A DNA stretch of 64,000 nucleotides from Actinoalloteichus caeruleus DSM 43889 (lineage in GTDB: Bacteria; Actinomycetota; Actinomycetes; Mycobacteriales; Pseudonocardiaceae). Below, in pieces: positions 33,407 to 42,890 of this stretch. The notes beneath the pieces were generated by a model. It saw only the letters and a list, made by a program, of their open reading frames with translations, ran no database searches and was not told where the DNA came from. The position numbers and the translations under genes are program-made. The DNA is taken from the NCBI RefSeq assembly GCF_000429185.2, contig NZ_AUBJ02000001.1:2976001-3040000 (forward strand), in the 5' to 3' direction. How positions within the stretch are numbered: position 1 is the stretch's first letter; every line of letters begins with the position of its first letter.

Positions 33407-33960
33407 TCAGCCAGCGGTCCCGGCACCGCCCCACCGCTCGGTCCACTCCTCCCGGAGCACACCCGTGATCACCGCGTCGTGACCCAGCCCGCCCACCGCC
33501 GGTCCCGCCACGGGCGGCGCTCCTCCCGGTAGCCCCAACCGCTGGCCCACCCGGATCGTGCCGGGGTTGCCCGAGTAGGTGGCGTAGTCGAGGCGGAGCG
33601 CGTCGGTCGCGGCGAAGAGGTAGTCGGTCCACAGCCGCAGGGCGGTCGTACCGCACCCCCGGACCCAGCTCGTCTCGTCGAAGAGCAGCGGACCGAGCCG
33701 ACGCCAGTCCGTCAACTCGCACTCCCGGTACCAGCTGACCTGGCCGAGGAGCTGGTCGGTGCCGCCACCGGCCACCACGAGACCGCTCCGGGGCGTCGGT
33801 CTCGCCGCCGGGTCCGCTCGGCCACCCGGCGCGCCGGTCGACCCACCGCTCGGCGTCCCCCGGCGTCGGCGGACCGCCACCCCCGCGACGCCGGGAGGTC
33901 GTCGATCCGCCAGCCACGCAGCACGACGCCGTCGGTGTCGGCACCGAGTCGAAGGTCCAT
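33407..33960 (-). pseudogene. Multiply frameshifted GNAT (RimJ/RimL-type) acetyltransferase
   Basis: Family-like segments occur in the right order but in three reading frames. The ATG 33960 frame gives MDLRLGADTDGVVLRGWRID. A second frame gives GDAERWVDRRAGWPSGP. A third frame gives LVVAGGGTDQLLGQVSWYRE, then TSWVRGCGTTALRLWTDYLF and LRLDYATYSGNPGTIRVGQRLG. After that RLG the expected YREERRPWRDRRWAGW lies in another frame, and VITGVLREEWTERW returns to the third. The total span, 554 bp, equals a normal 184-185-codon gene, so only small indels are involved. Genuine decay or sequence errors are both possible. Confidence 0.75.
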
Positions 33961-34053
33961 CGCGTCATCGTCACCCCGGCCCCACCTCGGGGAGGACCGG
34001 GTCCGCGATGCCCCTGCCGCAGCGGTCACCGGCGACGTGGGATTCTGGCCGTT

Positions 34054-35259
34054 ATGCGCACGGCCGACGACCCCGGGCACTCCGCGTCCGGAATGTCCGG
34101 GAAGACGATGCGGAGCCTGGAGTACGCCTCCGGGGAACTGGCCACCGCCAGCGTCACCGCCATGGAGCGGAAGCTCCCGTGGTTCCGACGGCTGCCCGCC
34201 GACCAACGCGCCAGCGTGCTCCTGATCACCCAGATCGGGGTGTCCGGTTTCCTCGAGTGGCTCCGCAGCCCCGACGCGGCCCTCCGACTGAGCACCGAGG
34301 CGTTCCGCGCGGCTCCCCGCGACCTGTCCCGCTGGATGAGCCTGCGGCAGACGGTGGAGCTGGTGCGCACCGCGATCGACACCTTCGAGAAGCGGTTGCC
34401 GGAGTTCGCCGGCAACGCCGAGGAGAAGGCCGTCCTCACCGACGCGATCCTCCGCTTCGGCCGCGAGATCGCGTTCTCCGCCGCGACCTCCTACGCGGCC
34501 GCCGCCGAGGCCAGGGGCGCCTGGGACGCCCGGCTGGAGGCGTTGATCGTGGACGGCATCGTCCGGGGCGACGCCGAGGAGTCGCTGCTCTCCCGGGCGT
34601 CCGCGCTGGGCTGGGACCAGCCGGTCGCGGCGACCGTGCTCGTCGGCAACCCGCCGTCCACCGATCCGCAGGAGGTCCTGTACGAGGTGCGGAGCCGGGC
34701 GGCCCGGTTGGGGCGGCCGGCCCTGCTGGGCGTGCAGGGCTCCCGCCTCGTCGTGGTCCTGGGTGGGACGATCGACGAGGCCGACGCCGACGCGGTGCTG
34801 CCCCGGATCAGTGAGGCCTTCGGTGAGGGTCCGGTGGTGGCCGGCCCGACGACTGACAGCCTCGCCGAGGCGCACCGGTCGGCCGACGACGCGCTGTCCG
34901 GGCTGCGCGCCGTGGTGGCCTGGCCCTCAGCTCCCCGCCCCGTCCGGTCGATCGAGCTGCTGCCGGAACGGGCCCTCGCCGGCGATCCGGAGGCCGAACG
35001 GCAGCTGGTCGAACAGGTGATGCTGCCGCTCGTGGACAGCAGCGGCGGGCTCCTCGACACCGTGGAGGCGTACCTGGAGGTCGGTGGCGTGCTGGAGAGC
35101 TGCGCACGCGCGCTGTTCGTCCACCCCAACACGGTCCGCTACCGGCTCCGCCGGATCAGCGAGGTCACCGGCTACAACCCGGCGGACCCCCGCGACTCGC
35201 TCGTGCTCCAGGTCGCGTTGAAGGTGGGACGGCTGGCCCAGGCGCGGGGGCTCTGGTGA
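34054..35259 (+). CDS. fasR: FasR-type PucR-family regulator of fatty acid synthesis
   Basis: A 401-residue protein. Its N-terminal part contains RLPADQRASVLLITQIGVSGFLEW and its C-terminus carries the PucR/CdaR helix-turn-helix (GGVLESCARALFVHPNTVRYRLRRISEVTGYNP). It lies upstream of fabD-fabH-acpP-fabF-accD6, as FasR does in Streptomyces (activator) and M. tuberculosis (Rv2242). Here an opposite-strand aldo/keto reductase separates it from fabD. The first ATG at 34054 has no obvious ribosome-binding site; the ATG at about 34108 (MRSLEYASGEL) is an alternative. Confidence 0.88.
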   Translation: MRTADDPGHSASGMSGKTMRSLEYASGELATASVTAMERKLPWFRRLPADQRASVLLITQIGVSGFLEWLRSPDAALRLSTEAFRAAPRDLSRWMSLRQTVELVRTAIDTFEKRLPEFAGNAEEKAVLTDAILRFGREIAFSAATSYAAAAEARGAWDARLEALIVDGIVRGDAEESLLSRASALGWDQPVAATVLVGNPPSTDPQEVLYEVRSRAARLGRPALLGVQGSRLVVVLGGTIDEADADAVLPRISEAFGEGPVVAGPTTDSLAEAHRSADDALSGLRAVVAWPSAPRPVRSIELLPERALAGDPEAERQLVEQVMLPLVDSSGGLLDTVEAYLEVGGVLESCARALFVHPNTVRYRLRRISEVTGYNPADPRDSLVLQVALKVGRLAQARGLW

Positions 35260-35602
35260 CCCGACCCCGAGGCGCGGACGGCCGCACCAGCCGCGCGACG
35301 GGACCACGGACGGCTGATCGACGTCCTCCACCCGGCCAGCCCGGCCCCCGCGCGAACCGCTGACACGAACGCCGGGGTGACCTGGTGCCTCGCCGACGCC
35401 CCGCACCGGCACCGGGCCGGGAACCGCGCTCCACGACGAGCCGCGCTCCACGACGAGCCTCCCGTCGCTCCGACGCGGCGCCCGACCGGGCGCCCGGGCC
35501 GGGGCGGTGGGGCACCCGGGCGACCGCCCCCACCGGCCGCTACCCCGGTCGGTGCGCGAACCTGGACGGCGGCACAACCCCGGCAGCCAGCCCGAACCGG
35601 GC
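35260..35602. other. Convergent intergenic region between fasR and the aldo/keto reductase
   Basis: About 340 bp. No gene is supported. It contains a perfect 17-bp tandem duplication (see separate entry). Confidence 0.4.
35424..35457 (+). repeat. 17-bp perfect tandem duplication
   Basis: CCGCGCTCCACGACGAG occurs twice head to tail (35424-35440, 35441-35457), a recent slippage duplication in non-coding DNA. Confidence 0.85.
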
Positions 35603-36541
35603 TCAGGACGAGGCGCTGGTGAGCGCGGCCACCTCGTCCTCGCTCAGCTCGACGTCGGCCAACGGCAGCAGCTCGGCGAGCTGCCCGGCCGTCCGGGCAC
35701 TGGCCAACGCCGAGGTGACGGTGGGTTGGGCCACCAACCACGCCAAGGACACTGCTGCGACGGGGACACCCCGGTCCGCGGCGACGCGGTCCAGCTCGGC
35801 CAGGACCCGCTCCCCCCGTTCGTCGAGGTAGGCGAGCGCCCCGGACGCCCTCGGGCTGGAGTGCTCCTGCCCCGACGCGGACCGGTACCGGCCGGTGAGG
35901 AAACCCTTGGCGAGGGAGAAGTAGGGGAACACCGCCAGCCCCTCCCGCCGCGCCAGCGCCTCCAGCTCCCCCTCGAAACCCGACCGCTCCACCAGGTTGT
36001 AGTGCGGCTGGAGCGCGACGTACCGGGCGAGTCCCGACTCGTCGGAGATCCGCAGCGCCTCCGCCAGCCGGTCCGCCGTGTGGTTGGACGCGGCGATGTG
36101 GCGCACCTTGCCGGCCCGGACGAGCTCGTCGAACGCGGTCAGCGTCTCCTCCAGCGGCGTCTCCTGGTCGTCGACATGCGCGTAGTAGAGGTCGATCCGG
36201 TCGGTGCCCAGCCGGCGGAGCGAGTCCTCCGCCGCCGCGCGGATGTTCGCCGCCGAGAGGCCGGGACGTTCCGACCACATGCCCACCTTGGTGGCGATGA
36301 CCAGGTCGTCGCGGTTGCCCCGGGACGTCATCCAGCTACCGAGGACCCGCTCCGACTCTCCCCCCTCGTGACCGGGTATCCACGCCGAGTACACGTCGGC
36401 GGTGTCCACGAAGTTCCCGCCCGCCGCCACGTAGGCGTCGAGCACCTCGAACGAACGCCGCTCGTCGGCCGTCCAGCCGAACACGTTCCCGCCCAGGTTC
36501 AGCGGGTGCACCACCAGGTCCGTGTCACCGATTCTCCGCAT
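35603..36541 (-). CDS. Aldo/keto reductase
   Basis: A 312-residue NADPH-dependent aldo/keto reductase. The catalytic tetrad is visible as Asp and Tyr in VDTADVYSAW, Lys in VIATKVGMW and His in DLYYAHVDDQ. The NADPH region is near the C-terminus (VTSALASARTAGQLAELL). It belongs to the YakC/AKR11-13-like subgroup; the substrate is unknown. It is inserted between fasR and fabD on the opposite strand, an arrangement different from the usual fasR-fabD adjacency. ATG 36541 fits the family start. Confidence 0.92.
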   Translation of the reverse strand: MRRIGDTDLVVHPLNLGGNVFGWTADERRSFEVLDAYVAAGGNFVDTADVYSAWIPGHEGGESERVLGSWMTSRGNRDDLVIATKVGMWSERPGLSAANIRAAAEDSLRRLGTDRIDLYYAHVDDQETPLEETLTAFDELVRAGKVRHIAASNHTADRLAEALRISDESGLARYVALQPHYNLVERSGFEGELEALARREGLAVFPYFSLAKGFLTGRYRSASGQEHSSPRASGALAYLDERGERVLAELDRVAADRGVPVAAVSLAWLVAQPTVTSALASARTAGQLAELLPLADVELSEDEVAALTSASS

Positions 36542-36931
36542 GCCGTCACCCTACGGACGGAGATCACGACCAGAGCCGTGCCCGCCGGCCGGCCCACCCG
36601 ACCCCGCCGTTCGCCCGCCCGTCCGAGGCGCCACGCCGGGTGGGGACCAGAAGCCCTGGTGCCGCTGGCCGTCGCGCGCGGAGCCGGCGCACCGGGCCGG
36701 GGCGGCCGGGATCCCCTGGCGCGCTGCCGTGGTGGCGCGGACGCCCGGCGGCGGTCCGAACCGACCCCAGCCCAGGACCCCAGGGCGTGACCCCTGTCAC
36801 CCCTGAGTCACCTCCCCCGGCTCCCCTCCCAGGGAGGACGGAGGGGTTGTAGGTATTCCACAACATCGCGGGACGGACTTCGTCTCCCCCGGCATCCCAG
36901 CCGCCCGGGCGTGCCGTGTTCAGTGAATGAC
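36542..36931. promoter_or_regulatory. Divergent AKR/fabD promoter region with inverted repeat
   Basis: About 390 bp. At 36846-36864 GTTGT and ACAAC form an inverted repeat around AGGTATTCC in the only AT-rich patch, roughly 70 bp before the fabD start. It is the best candidate for a FasR-binding promoter element; this is inferred from position. Confidence 0.4.
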
Positions 36932-37873
36932 GTGATCGCGCTCCTCGCTCCGGGACAGGGCTCCCAGGCCCCCGGCATGCTCTCGCCGTGGCTGGAACTG
37001 GACGGTGCCCGTGACCGGATCGAGGCCTGGTCGGAGGCGACCGGCCTCGACCTCGTCCGGCTGGGCACGGAGGCGGACGCCGACGAGATCAAGGACACGG
37101 CCATCACCCAGCCGCTGATCGTGGCGTTGTCACTGCTGGCGCTGGAGGAGCTGCGGCGTCGCGTGGACCTGCCGCCCGGCGTGCCCGTCGCCGGCCACTC
37201 GGTGGGCGAACTCGCGGCGGCGGCCGCCGCCGGGGTGCTCTCGCCGGCGGACGCCGTCGAGCTGGCCGCCGTGCGGGGCCGGGAGATGGCCGGTGCGTGC
37301 GCCCTGGAACCCACCGGGATGTCCGCCGTGCTCGGCGGGGACCGCGACGAGGTCCTCTCCGCCCTGGCCGAACTCAGCCTCGACGCGGCGAACCACAACG
37401 CGACCGGCCAGATCGTGGCGGCGGGCAAGATCTCCGCGTTGCAGGAACTGGCCTCCGAACCCCCTTCGGGTGCCCGGGTCCGCCCGCTGGCCGTCGCCGG
37501 CGCCTTCCACACCCGCTTCATGGCGCCCGCCGAGGAGGCCCTGCGGCTCCGGGTCGAGGCCCTGTCGGTGTCCGACCCGGTGACGCCCCTGTTGTCGAAC
37601 GCCGACGGCCGCCCGGTGGAGAGCGGCGCGGACATGATGTCCCGGCTCGTCGCGCAGGTGACCCGTCCGGTGGACTGGTACTCGTGCATGGCCACGCTGG
37701 TGGACCTGGGAGTGGCGGCGGTGGTGGAGCTGCCGCCGGCCGGCACGCTCGCCGGGCTGGTCAAGCGGGAACACAAGCTCCCCACCCTGCCGTTGAAGAC
37801 GCCGGACCACCTGGACCGGGTGGCCGCCTTCATCCACGACCATCACACCGACCTCTCTGGTGGTAACGCGTGA
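36932..37873 (+). CDS. fabD: Malonyl-CoA:ACP transacylase
   Basis: About 313 residues. The N-terminus IALLAPGQGSQAPGM is diagnostic. The catalytic Ser is in VAGHSVGELAAAAAAG (GHSxGE), the catalytic His in VAGAFHTRFMAPA, with the substrate Arg region AVRGREMAGAC. It loads malonyl groups onto ACP. Three GTGs are possible (36911, 36923, 36932) and none has a strong ribosome-binding site; 36932 matches the family N-terminus. It overlaps fabH by 4 bp. Confidence 0.95.
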   Translation: MIALLAPGQGSQAPGMLSPWLELDGARDRIEAWSEATGLDLVRLGTEADADEIKDTAITQPLIVALSLLALEELRRRVDLPPGVPVAGHSVGELAAAAAAGVLSPADAVELAAVRGREMAGACALEPTGMSAVLGGDRDEVLSALAELSLDAANHNATGQIVAAGKISALQELASEPPSGARVRPLAVAGAFHTRFMAPAEEALRLRVEALSVSDPVTPLLSNADGRPVESGADMMSRLVAQVTRPVDWYSCMATLVDLGVAAVVELPPAGTLAGLVKREHKLPTLPLKTPDHLDRVAAFIHDHHTDLSGGNA

Positions 37874-38856
37874 CCAAACAACGTCCACGGCTGAGTCTGC
37901 GCACCGGACCGGTCGGCACCCGCCTCCTCGGCTTCGGCAGCAGCACCGGGAACCGGGTCGTCACCAACCACGATCTGACGAAACGACTCGACACCTCCGA
38001 CGAGTGGATCCGCGAACGGGTCGGCATCGTCAGCCGAAAGCTGGCGGACCCGGACCAGTCGTTGGTGACGATGGCGATCGAGGCGGGTTCCAAGGCGATC
38101 GCCGACGCCGGTCTGTCGCCCTCCGACCTCGACGCCGTCGTCTTCGCGACCTGCACGATGCCCGGTCCGATCCCGAACGCCGCCGCCCAGACCGCCGACG
38201 CGATCGGCATCAAGGCGGGAGCGGCCTTCGACCTGAACGCGGCCTGCGCCGGCTTCAGCTACGCCGTGAACACGGCCTCCGACCTCGTCCGCGGCGGCTC
38301 CGCCCGCCGGGTGCTGGTCATCGGCGCCGAGCGGTTCACGGACTGGGTGGACTGGGACGACCGCGCGAACGCCATCATCTTCGCCGACGGCGCGGGCGCG
38401 GCCGTGGTGGGCCCGGCGGACGAGCCGATGATCGGCCCGGTGTCCTGGGGCAGCGCGGGTGACCTGTCGCACCTGATCTACCTGCGTGAGGGCCGGTACA
38501 TCTTCCAGGAGGGGCAGTCGGTGTTCCGCTGGGCGACCACCCAGGTGGCGCCGGTCGCCGAGCGCGCGGTCGAGGCGGCGGGGCTCCAGCTGTCCGACAT
38601 CGATGCGCTGGTCCCGCACCAGGCGAACGCGCGCATCGTCGACGCGATCGCCAAGCGCCTGCGGTCGAAGGGCGCACGGGAGGACCTGGTGGTGGCCAAG
38701 GACATCCAGCACACCGGGAACACCTCCGCCGCCTCCATCCCCATCGCGATCGACCACATGCGGTCCGCGGGGGAACTGAGCAAGGGCGACGTCATGTTGC
38801 TCGTCGGCTTCGGCGCGGGCCTGTCCTACGCCAGCCAGGTGGTGGTCTGCCCGTGA
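37870..38856 (+). CDS. fabH: Beta-ketoacyl-ACP synthase III
   Basis: A 328-residue FabH. Catalytic Cys in LNAACAGFSYAV, His in VPHQANARIV and Asn in HTGNTSAASIP. It condenses a starter acyl-CoA with malonyl-ACP to begin fatty-acid synthesis; in actinobacteria it often prefers branched starters (inference). GTG 37870 overlaps the fabD stop (GTGA). Confidence 0.96.
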   Translation: MTKQRPRLSLRTGPVGTRLLGFGSSTGNRVVTNHDLTKRLDTSDEWIRERVGIVSRKLADPDQSLVTMAIEAGSKAIADAGLSPSDLDAVVFATCTMPGPIPNAAAQTADAIGIKAGAAFDLNAACAGFSYAVNTASDLVRGGSARRVLVIGAERFTDWVDWDDRANAIIFADGAGAAVVGPADEPMIGPVSWGSAGDLSHLIYLREGRYIFQEGQSVFRWATTQVAPVAERAVEAAGLQLSDIDALVPHQANARIVDAIAKRLRSKGAREDLVVAKDIQHTGNTSAASIPIAIDHMRSAGELSKGDVMLLVGFGAGLSYASQVVVCP

Positions 38857-39016
38857 GGCGGGTTCCTCCGACGACGCGCCGGGCGCCCCGCGGCCGGTGA
38901 GTCCCGCCGGGGCGCACCGCCCCGTTCTCCGTGCGGGTCACCGCACACCACGGACAGCCGAGTCGGGCCACCCGAGCGCCCGACCAGCGGAAAAGCAAGC
39001 AGGAAGGACAACGCCA

Positions 39017-39256
39017 GTGGCGAACGAGGACATCCAGAAGGGTCTCGTCGACATCCTCGTCGAGGTTGCGGGTGTGGAGGCCAACGACGTCGACTTGGAC
39101 AAGTCGTTCGTCGACGACCTGGACGTCGACTCGCTGTCGATGGTCGAGGTGGCCGTCCAGGCCGAGGACAAGTTCGGGGTGAAGATCCCGGATGACGAGC
39201 TGGCCAACCTGAAGACCGTCGGCGATGCGGTGAACTACATCGCCAACAACGCATGA
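39017..39256 (+). CDS. acpP: Acyl carrier protein (type II FAS)
   Basis: A 79-residue acidic ACP. The phosphopantetheine-accepting Ser is in DDLDVDSLSMVEV. GTG 39017 follows AGGAAGGA. It carries the growing acyl chain between Fab enzymes. About 160 bp separate it from fabH, and its ATGA overlap with fabF couples their translation. Confidence 0.96.
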   Translation: MANEDIQKGLVDILVEVAGVEANDVDLDKSFVDDLDVDSLSMVEVAVQAEDKFGVKIPDDELANLKTVGDAVNYIANNA

Positions 39257-40476
39257 CCTCTCCCGAGGTGGTCGTGACCGGGCTCGGCGCGACGACCCCG
39301 CTCGGCGGGGACGTCGCGTCGACCTGGGACGCCCTGCTGGCCGGCCGCAGCGGGGTGGGACCCATCAACGCGGACTGGCCGGAGCGGTTCGACCTGCCGG
39401 TTCGGATCGCGGCCTCGCTGGCCGTCGAGCCGACCGACGTGCTCGCCAGGGTGGAGGCCCGCCGCTGGGACCGCTGTGAGCAGGTCGCCGTCGTCGCGGC
39501 CCGCGAGGCGTGGTCCGACGCCGGCGCCCCCGAGCTGGACCCCGAGCGCCTCGGCGTGGTCGTGGGCACCGGGATCGGCGGGGCCAGCACCCTGCTCGCG
39601 CAGGACGACCTGCTGGAGACGGCGGGGCTGCGCAAGGTGTCCCCGCTGACCGTCCCGATGCTCATGCCGAACGGCCCGGCCGCCTGGGTCGGCCTGGAGC
39701 TCGGTTCCAAGGGCGGCGTGCACGCCCCGGTGTCGGCCTGCGCCTCCGGCGCCGAGGCCATCGCCTGGGCGTACCGGATGCTGGTGGCCGGTGAGGTGGA
39801 CGTCGTCGTCGCCGGTGGCGCGGAGGCCGTGATCACGGCACTGCCGGTCGCGGGCTTCGCCCAGGCGCGGACGATGAGCACCCGCAACGACGAGCCGGAG
39901 CGGGCGTCGCGGCCCTTCGACACCGGTCGGGACGGGTTCGTGCTCGGTGAGGGCGCCGGGATGATGGTCCTCGAGCGGGCCGAGTTCGCGGCCGCGAGGG
40001 GCGCGAAGGTCTACGGGCGGCTGGCCGGCATCGGTACCAGCGCCGACGCCCACCACATCACCGGCCCGGAACCCACGGGTGAGGGCGCGGCCAGGGCGAT
40101 CCGCAAGGCGATCCGCACCGCCGGTCTCAGCCCGGAGGACGTGGGGCACGTCAACGCCCACGCGACCTCCACCCCGGTCGGCGACGTGGCCGAGGCCGCC
40201 GCGATCCGGTCGGCGATCGGCGAACACCCCGTGGTCACCGCCCCGAAGTCCGCGCTCGGGCACATGTTGGGCGCGGCGGGTGCCGTCGAGGCGATCGTGA
40301 CCGTGCTGTCGCTGCACCACGAGGTCATCCCCCAGACGCTCAACCTCGAGGACCTCGACCCCAAGGTCCAGCTCGACGTCGTGGCCGACGAACCGAGGAA
40401 GGCGGGCCTGACGGCCGCCGTGAACGACTCCTTCGGGTTCGGCGGGCACAACGTGGCACTCGCGTTCACCCCGTGA
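39253..40476 (+). CDS. fabF: Beta-ketoacyl-ACP synthase II
   Basis: A 407-residue elongating ketosynthase. Catalytic Cys in VSACASGAEAIAWA; the two His in HVNAHATSTPVGD and KSALGHMLGAAG; C-terminal NDSFGFGGHNVALAF. It extends acyl-ACP by two carbons. It corresponds to the KasA position of the M. tuberculosis operon; no second ketosynthase (kasB) is present. Start ATG 39253 overlaps acpP. Confidence 0.96.
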   Translation: MTSPEVVVTGLGATTPLGGDVASTWDALLAGRSGVGPINADWPERFDLPVRIAASLAVEPTDVLARVEARRWDRCEQVAVVAAREAWSDAGAPELDPERLGVVVGTGIGGASTLLAQDDLLETAGLRKVSPLTVPMLMPNGPAAWVGLELGSKGGVHAPVSACASGAEAIAWAYRMLVAGEVDVVVAGGAEAVITALPVAGFAQARTMSTRNDEPERASRPFDTGRDGFVLGEGAGMMVLERAEFAAARGAKVYGRLAGIGTSADAHHITGPEPTGEGAARAIRKAIRTAGLSPEDVGHVNAHATSTPVGDVAEAAAIRSAIGEHPVVTAPKSALGHMLGAAGAVEAIVTVLSLHHEVIPQTLNLEDLDPKVQLDVVADEPRKAGLTAAVNDSFGFGGHNVALAFTP

Positions 40477-40528
40477 TCACCCGTCGTGTCGGGGCGTCGA
40501 GCCCCAACACCTGTCGCGAGGAGATTCG

Positions 40529-41983
40529 ATGACCGCCCTGGCAGCTCGTCCGGAGCCGGTGGTTCCCGCCGCCGACTCGGACCCGAGGGACCCGGAACTG
40601 CGGTTGTCGCAGCTCCTCGACGCCGGCACGCTGGCACCGATCACGACCCGCGACGCCAGCGGCGTGTTCACCGCCCGCGGTCGGATCGACGGGGTCGACG
40701 TGATCACCTACTGCACCGACGCGGCCAGGATGGGCGGCGCGATGGGCACCGAGGGGTGCCAGCGCATCGTGGACGCCATCGACACCGCGCTCGAGGAGGG
40801 GTGCCCCGTCATCGGGCTGTGGCACTCCGGCGGAGCGCGGCTGGCCGAGGGTGTCGAGGCCCTCGACGCCGTTGGGCAGGTGTTCGCGGCGATGATCCGC
40901 GCCTCCGGCAAGGTGCCGCAGATCTCGGTCGTGCTCGGCCCGGCGGCGGGCGGCGCCGCCTACGGCCCGGCCCTGACCGACGTGGTGATCATGGCGCCGG
41001 CCGGCCGCGTGTTCGTCACCGGCCCGGACGTGGTCCGCAGCGTGACCGGCGAGCGGATCGACATGGAGGCGCTCGGCGGTCCGGAGGCGCACGGGAAGAA
41101 GTCCGGCGTGGTGCACGTCGTCGCGAACGACGAGCCGGACGCCTACCGTCGGGCCCGGCGCCTGACCGGCCTGTTCTCCCGCCCGGGGGTGCACGACCCG
41201 GAGTCGGTGCGGGAGGAGGCCGACCTCCGGGCGCTGCTGCCCGAGCAGGCGAAGCGGGCTTACGACGTGCGTCCCCTGGTCCGCGCCATCCTCGACACCG
41301 AGGAGGACGACGAGGGCGTGGTGGGCACCTCCTTCGAGGAGCTCCAGGCCAAGTGGGCGCCCAACATCGTCGTCGGGCTGGGCCGGTTGGGTCAGCGGTC
41401 GGTCGGCGTCATCGCCAACAACCCGCTGCGGCGGGGCGGCTGCCTGGACTCGCTGAGCGCGGAGAAGGCGTCCCGTTTCGTGCGGATGTGCGACTCGTTC
41501 GGCATCCCGCTGCTGGTGCTGGTCGACGTGCCCGGCTACCTGCCCGGCGTGGGCCAGGAGTGGGACGGCGTGGTGCGGCGCGGCGCGAAGCTGCTGCACG
41601 CCTTCGGGGAGGCGGTCGTCCCCCGGGTGACCCTGGTGACCAGGAAGGCGTACGGGGGTGCCTACATCGCGATGAACGCCCGGTCGCTGGGCGCCAACAC
41701 CGTCTTCGCCTGGCCGGAGGCCGAGGTCGCGGTGATGGGCGCGAAGGCGGCGGTGGGCATCCTCCACCGCAAGGCGCTGGCCGCCGCGGCGGAGGAGGAC
41801 CGCGAGGAGCTGCACGAGCGGCTCGCCGTGGAACACGAGCGGATCGCCGGCGGCGTGAACCGCGCGATGGCGATCGGGGTCGTCGACGAGGTGATCGAGC
41901 CCTCCCAGACCCGACGTCGGGTCGCCGAGGCGTTGGCGGCGGCACCCGCCGCACGCGGCCGGCACGGGAACATCCCGCTCTGA
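40529..41983 (+). CDS. accD6: Acetyl/propionyl-CoA carboxylase carboxyltransferase beta subunit, AccD6 type
   Basis: A 484-residue carboxyltransferase. Oxyanion-hole glycines in GLWHSGGARLAEG and VLGPAAGGAAYGPAL; C-terminal half with LVDVPGYLPGVGQEWDGVVRRGAK and TRKAYGGAYIAMN. It transfers carboxyl from biotin to acyl-CoA, making malonyl-CoA for the adjacent fab genes. It closes the fabD-accD6 operon, as in mycobacteria. ATG 40529 follows GAGGAG. Confidence 0.94.
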   Translation: MTALAARPEPVVPAADSDPRDPELRLSQLLDAGTLAPITTRDASGVFTARGRIDGVDVITYCTDAARMGGAMGTEGCQRIVDAIDTALEEGCPVIGLWHSGGARLAEGVEALDAVGQVFAAMIRASGKVPQISVVLGPAAGGAAYGPALTDVVIMAPAGRVFVTGPDVVRSVTGERIDMEALGGPEAHGKKSGVVHVVANDEPDAYRRARRLTGLFSRPGVHDPESVREEADLRALLPEQAKRAYDVRPLVRAILDTEEDDEGVVGTSFEELQAKWAPNIVVGLGRLGQRSVGVIANNPLRRGGCLDSLSAEKASRFVRMCDSFGIPLLVLVDVPGYLPGVGQEWDGVVRRGAKLLHAFGEAVVPRVTLVTRKAYGGAYIAMNARSLGANTVFAWPEAEVAVMGAKAAVGILHRKALAAAAEEDREELHERLAVEHERIAGGVNRAMAIGVVDEVIEPSQTRRRVAEALAAAPAARGRHGNIPL

Positions 41984-42284
41984 CCGCCGCGCGGGGTTCG
42001 TCGGCCCCGGTACGGCCGTGCCGGTGAGCCGCCCTCCGCGTTCGTGGGTGGGTGGGGCGATGCCCGGGCCGTCCCGGTGCGCGCCCGCCCTCCGCATGGC
42101 CGTCCCGCGCGCGGCCGTGGGGTGTCGGGGAACTCGGCCGACCACGCCCCCGTCTCGGCGCGCTCACGGGGGTCAGCGCACCGGGATCCCCCGCCGGACC
42201 CATCTCCTTGCCGTGGGGATCCCCTTCCACCGTCCGCCGCGAGCGGCGGGACCACGACCGCGCCCGTCCGCCTCGTCGCCGTGC
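41984..42284. other. Convergent intergenic region
   Basis: About 300 bp with no gene. A near-palindrome CCGGTACGG/CCGTGCCGG at about 42008-42025 may be part of a terminator for the fab operon. Confidence 0.35.
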
Positions 42285-42890
42285 TCAGCCGCAGGCGCCC
42301 GGGCTCGAACTCCCCGGGCGGCCGCTGTCGAGGCGCAGCTCGCCGCCCTCCACGACCAGCGGGTACACCACCCGCCAGTGGACGCACTCGGCGGGCATCT
42401 CGGGTGGGGCGTCGGCGAGGTCCTGACCGCTGACGAAGGTCATCAGAACCCGCAGGCTGTCCTCGGGGCCCTGTTCGACGCGGTGGACGACGACGTGGTC
42501 GTCTCGGGTCGACCGGTACCTGCTGAGCCAGTCCTCCTCGGAGGTGTCGCGGACCCGGCGTTCCACCACCGTTGTCGCCCACGAGCCGTAGTCACGCGCG
42601 TTGATGGACTCGAAGTGGGCGCTCACGAGAGCGAGGATCGCCTCGTGATCCGGATGTGCCCGCGCGTCGGGGGTCAGCTCGACCCGGACCGGGCCGTCCG
42701 GTGCGGGGGGTTCGACCGGCGAGGTGGCCTCGCCCGCTGGCGCCTCGCCCTCGTCGTCCCCCGCGTACCAGCTCCGCCCGAGAGCGCCGACGAGCGCTCC
42801 GAGCACCACGGCGATCACCGCGAGCGACACGATCAGCAGGGGAAAGCCGCTGGTCCTCCGGCCGGCTGACTGTCTGGGTGCCACCGGCAA
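42285..42890 (-). CDS. Membrane-anchored protein with NTF2-like extracytoplasmic domain
   Basis: A 201-residue protein with one N-terminal transmembrane helix (SGFPLLIVSLAVIAVVLGAL), an acidic Pro-rich linker, then a domain resembling SnoaL/NTF2-like Mce-associated proteins (ALVSAHFESINARDYGSWATT, EEDWLSRYRSTRDDHVV). Function unknown. The start is TTG 42890 or GTG 42884; neither has a strong ribosome-binding site. Confidence 0.7.
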   Translation of the reverse strand: MPVAPRQSAGRRTSGFPLLIVSLAVIAVVLGALVGALGRSWYAGDDEGEAPAGEATSPVEPPAPDGPVRVELTPDARAHPDHEAILALVSAHFESINARDYGSWATTVVERRVRDTSEEDWLSRYRSTRDDHVVVHRVEQGPEDSLRVLMTFVSGQDLADAPPEMPAECVHWRVVYPLVVEGGELRLDSGRPGSSSPGACG

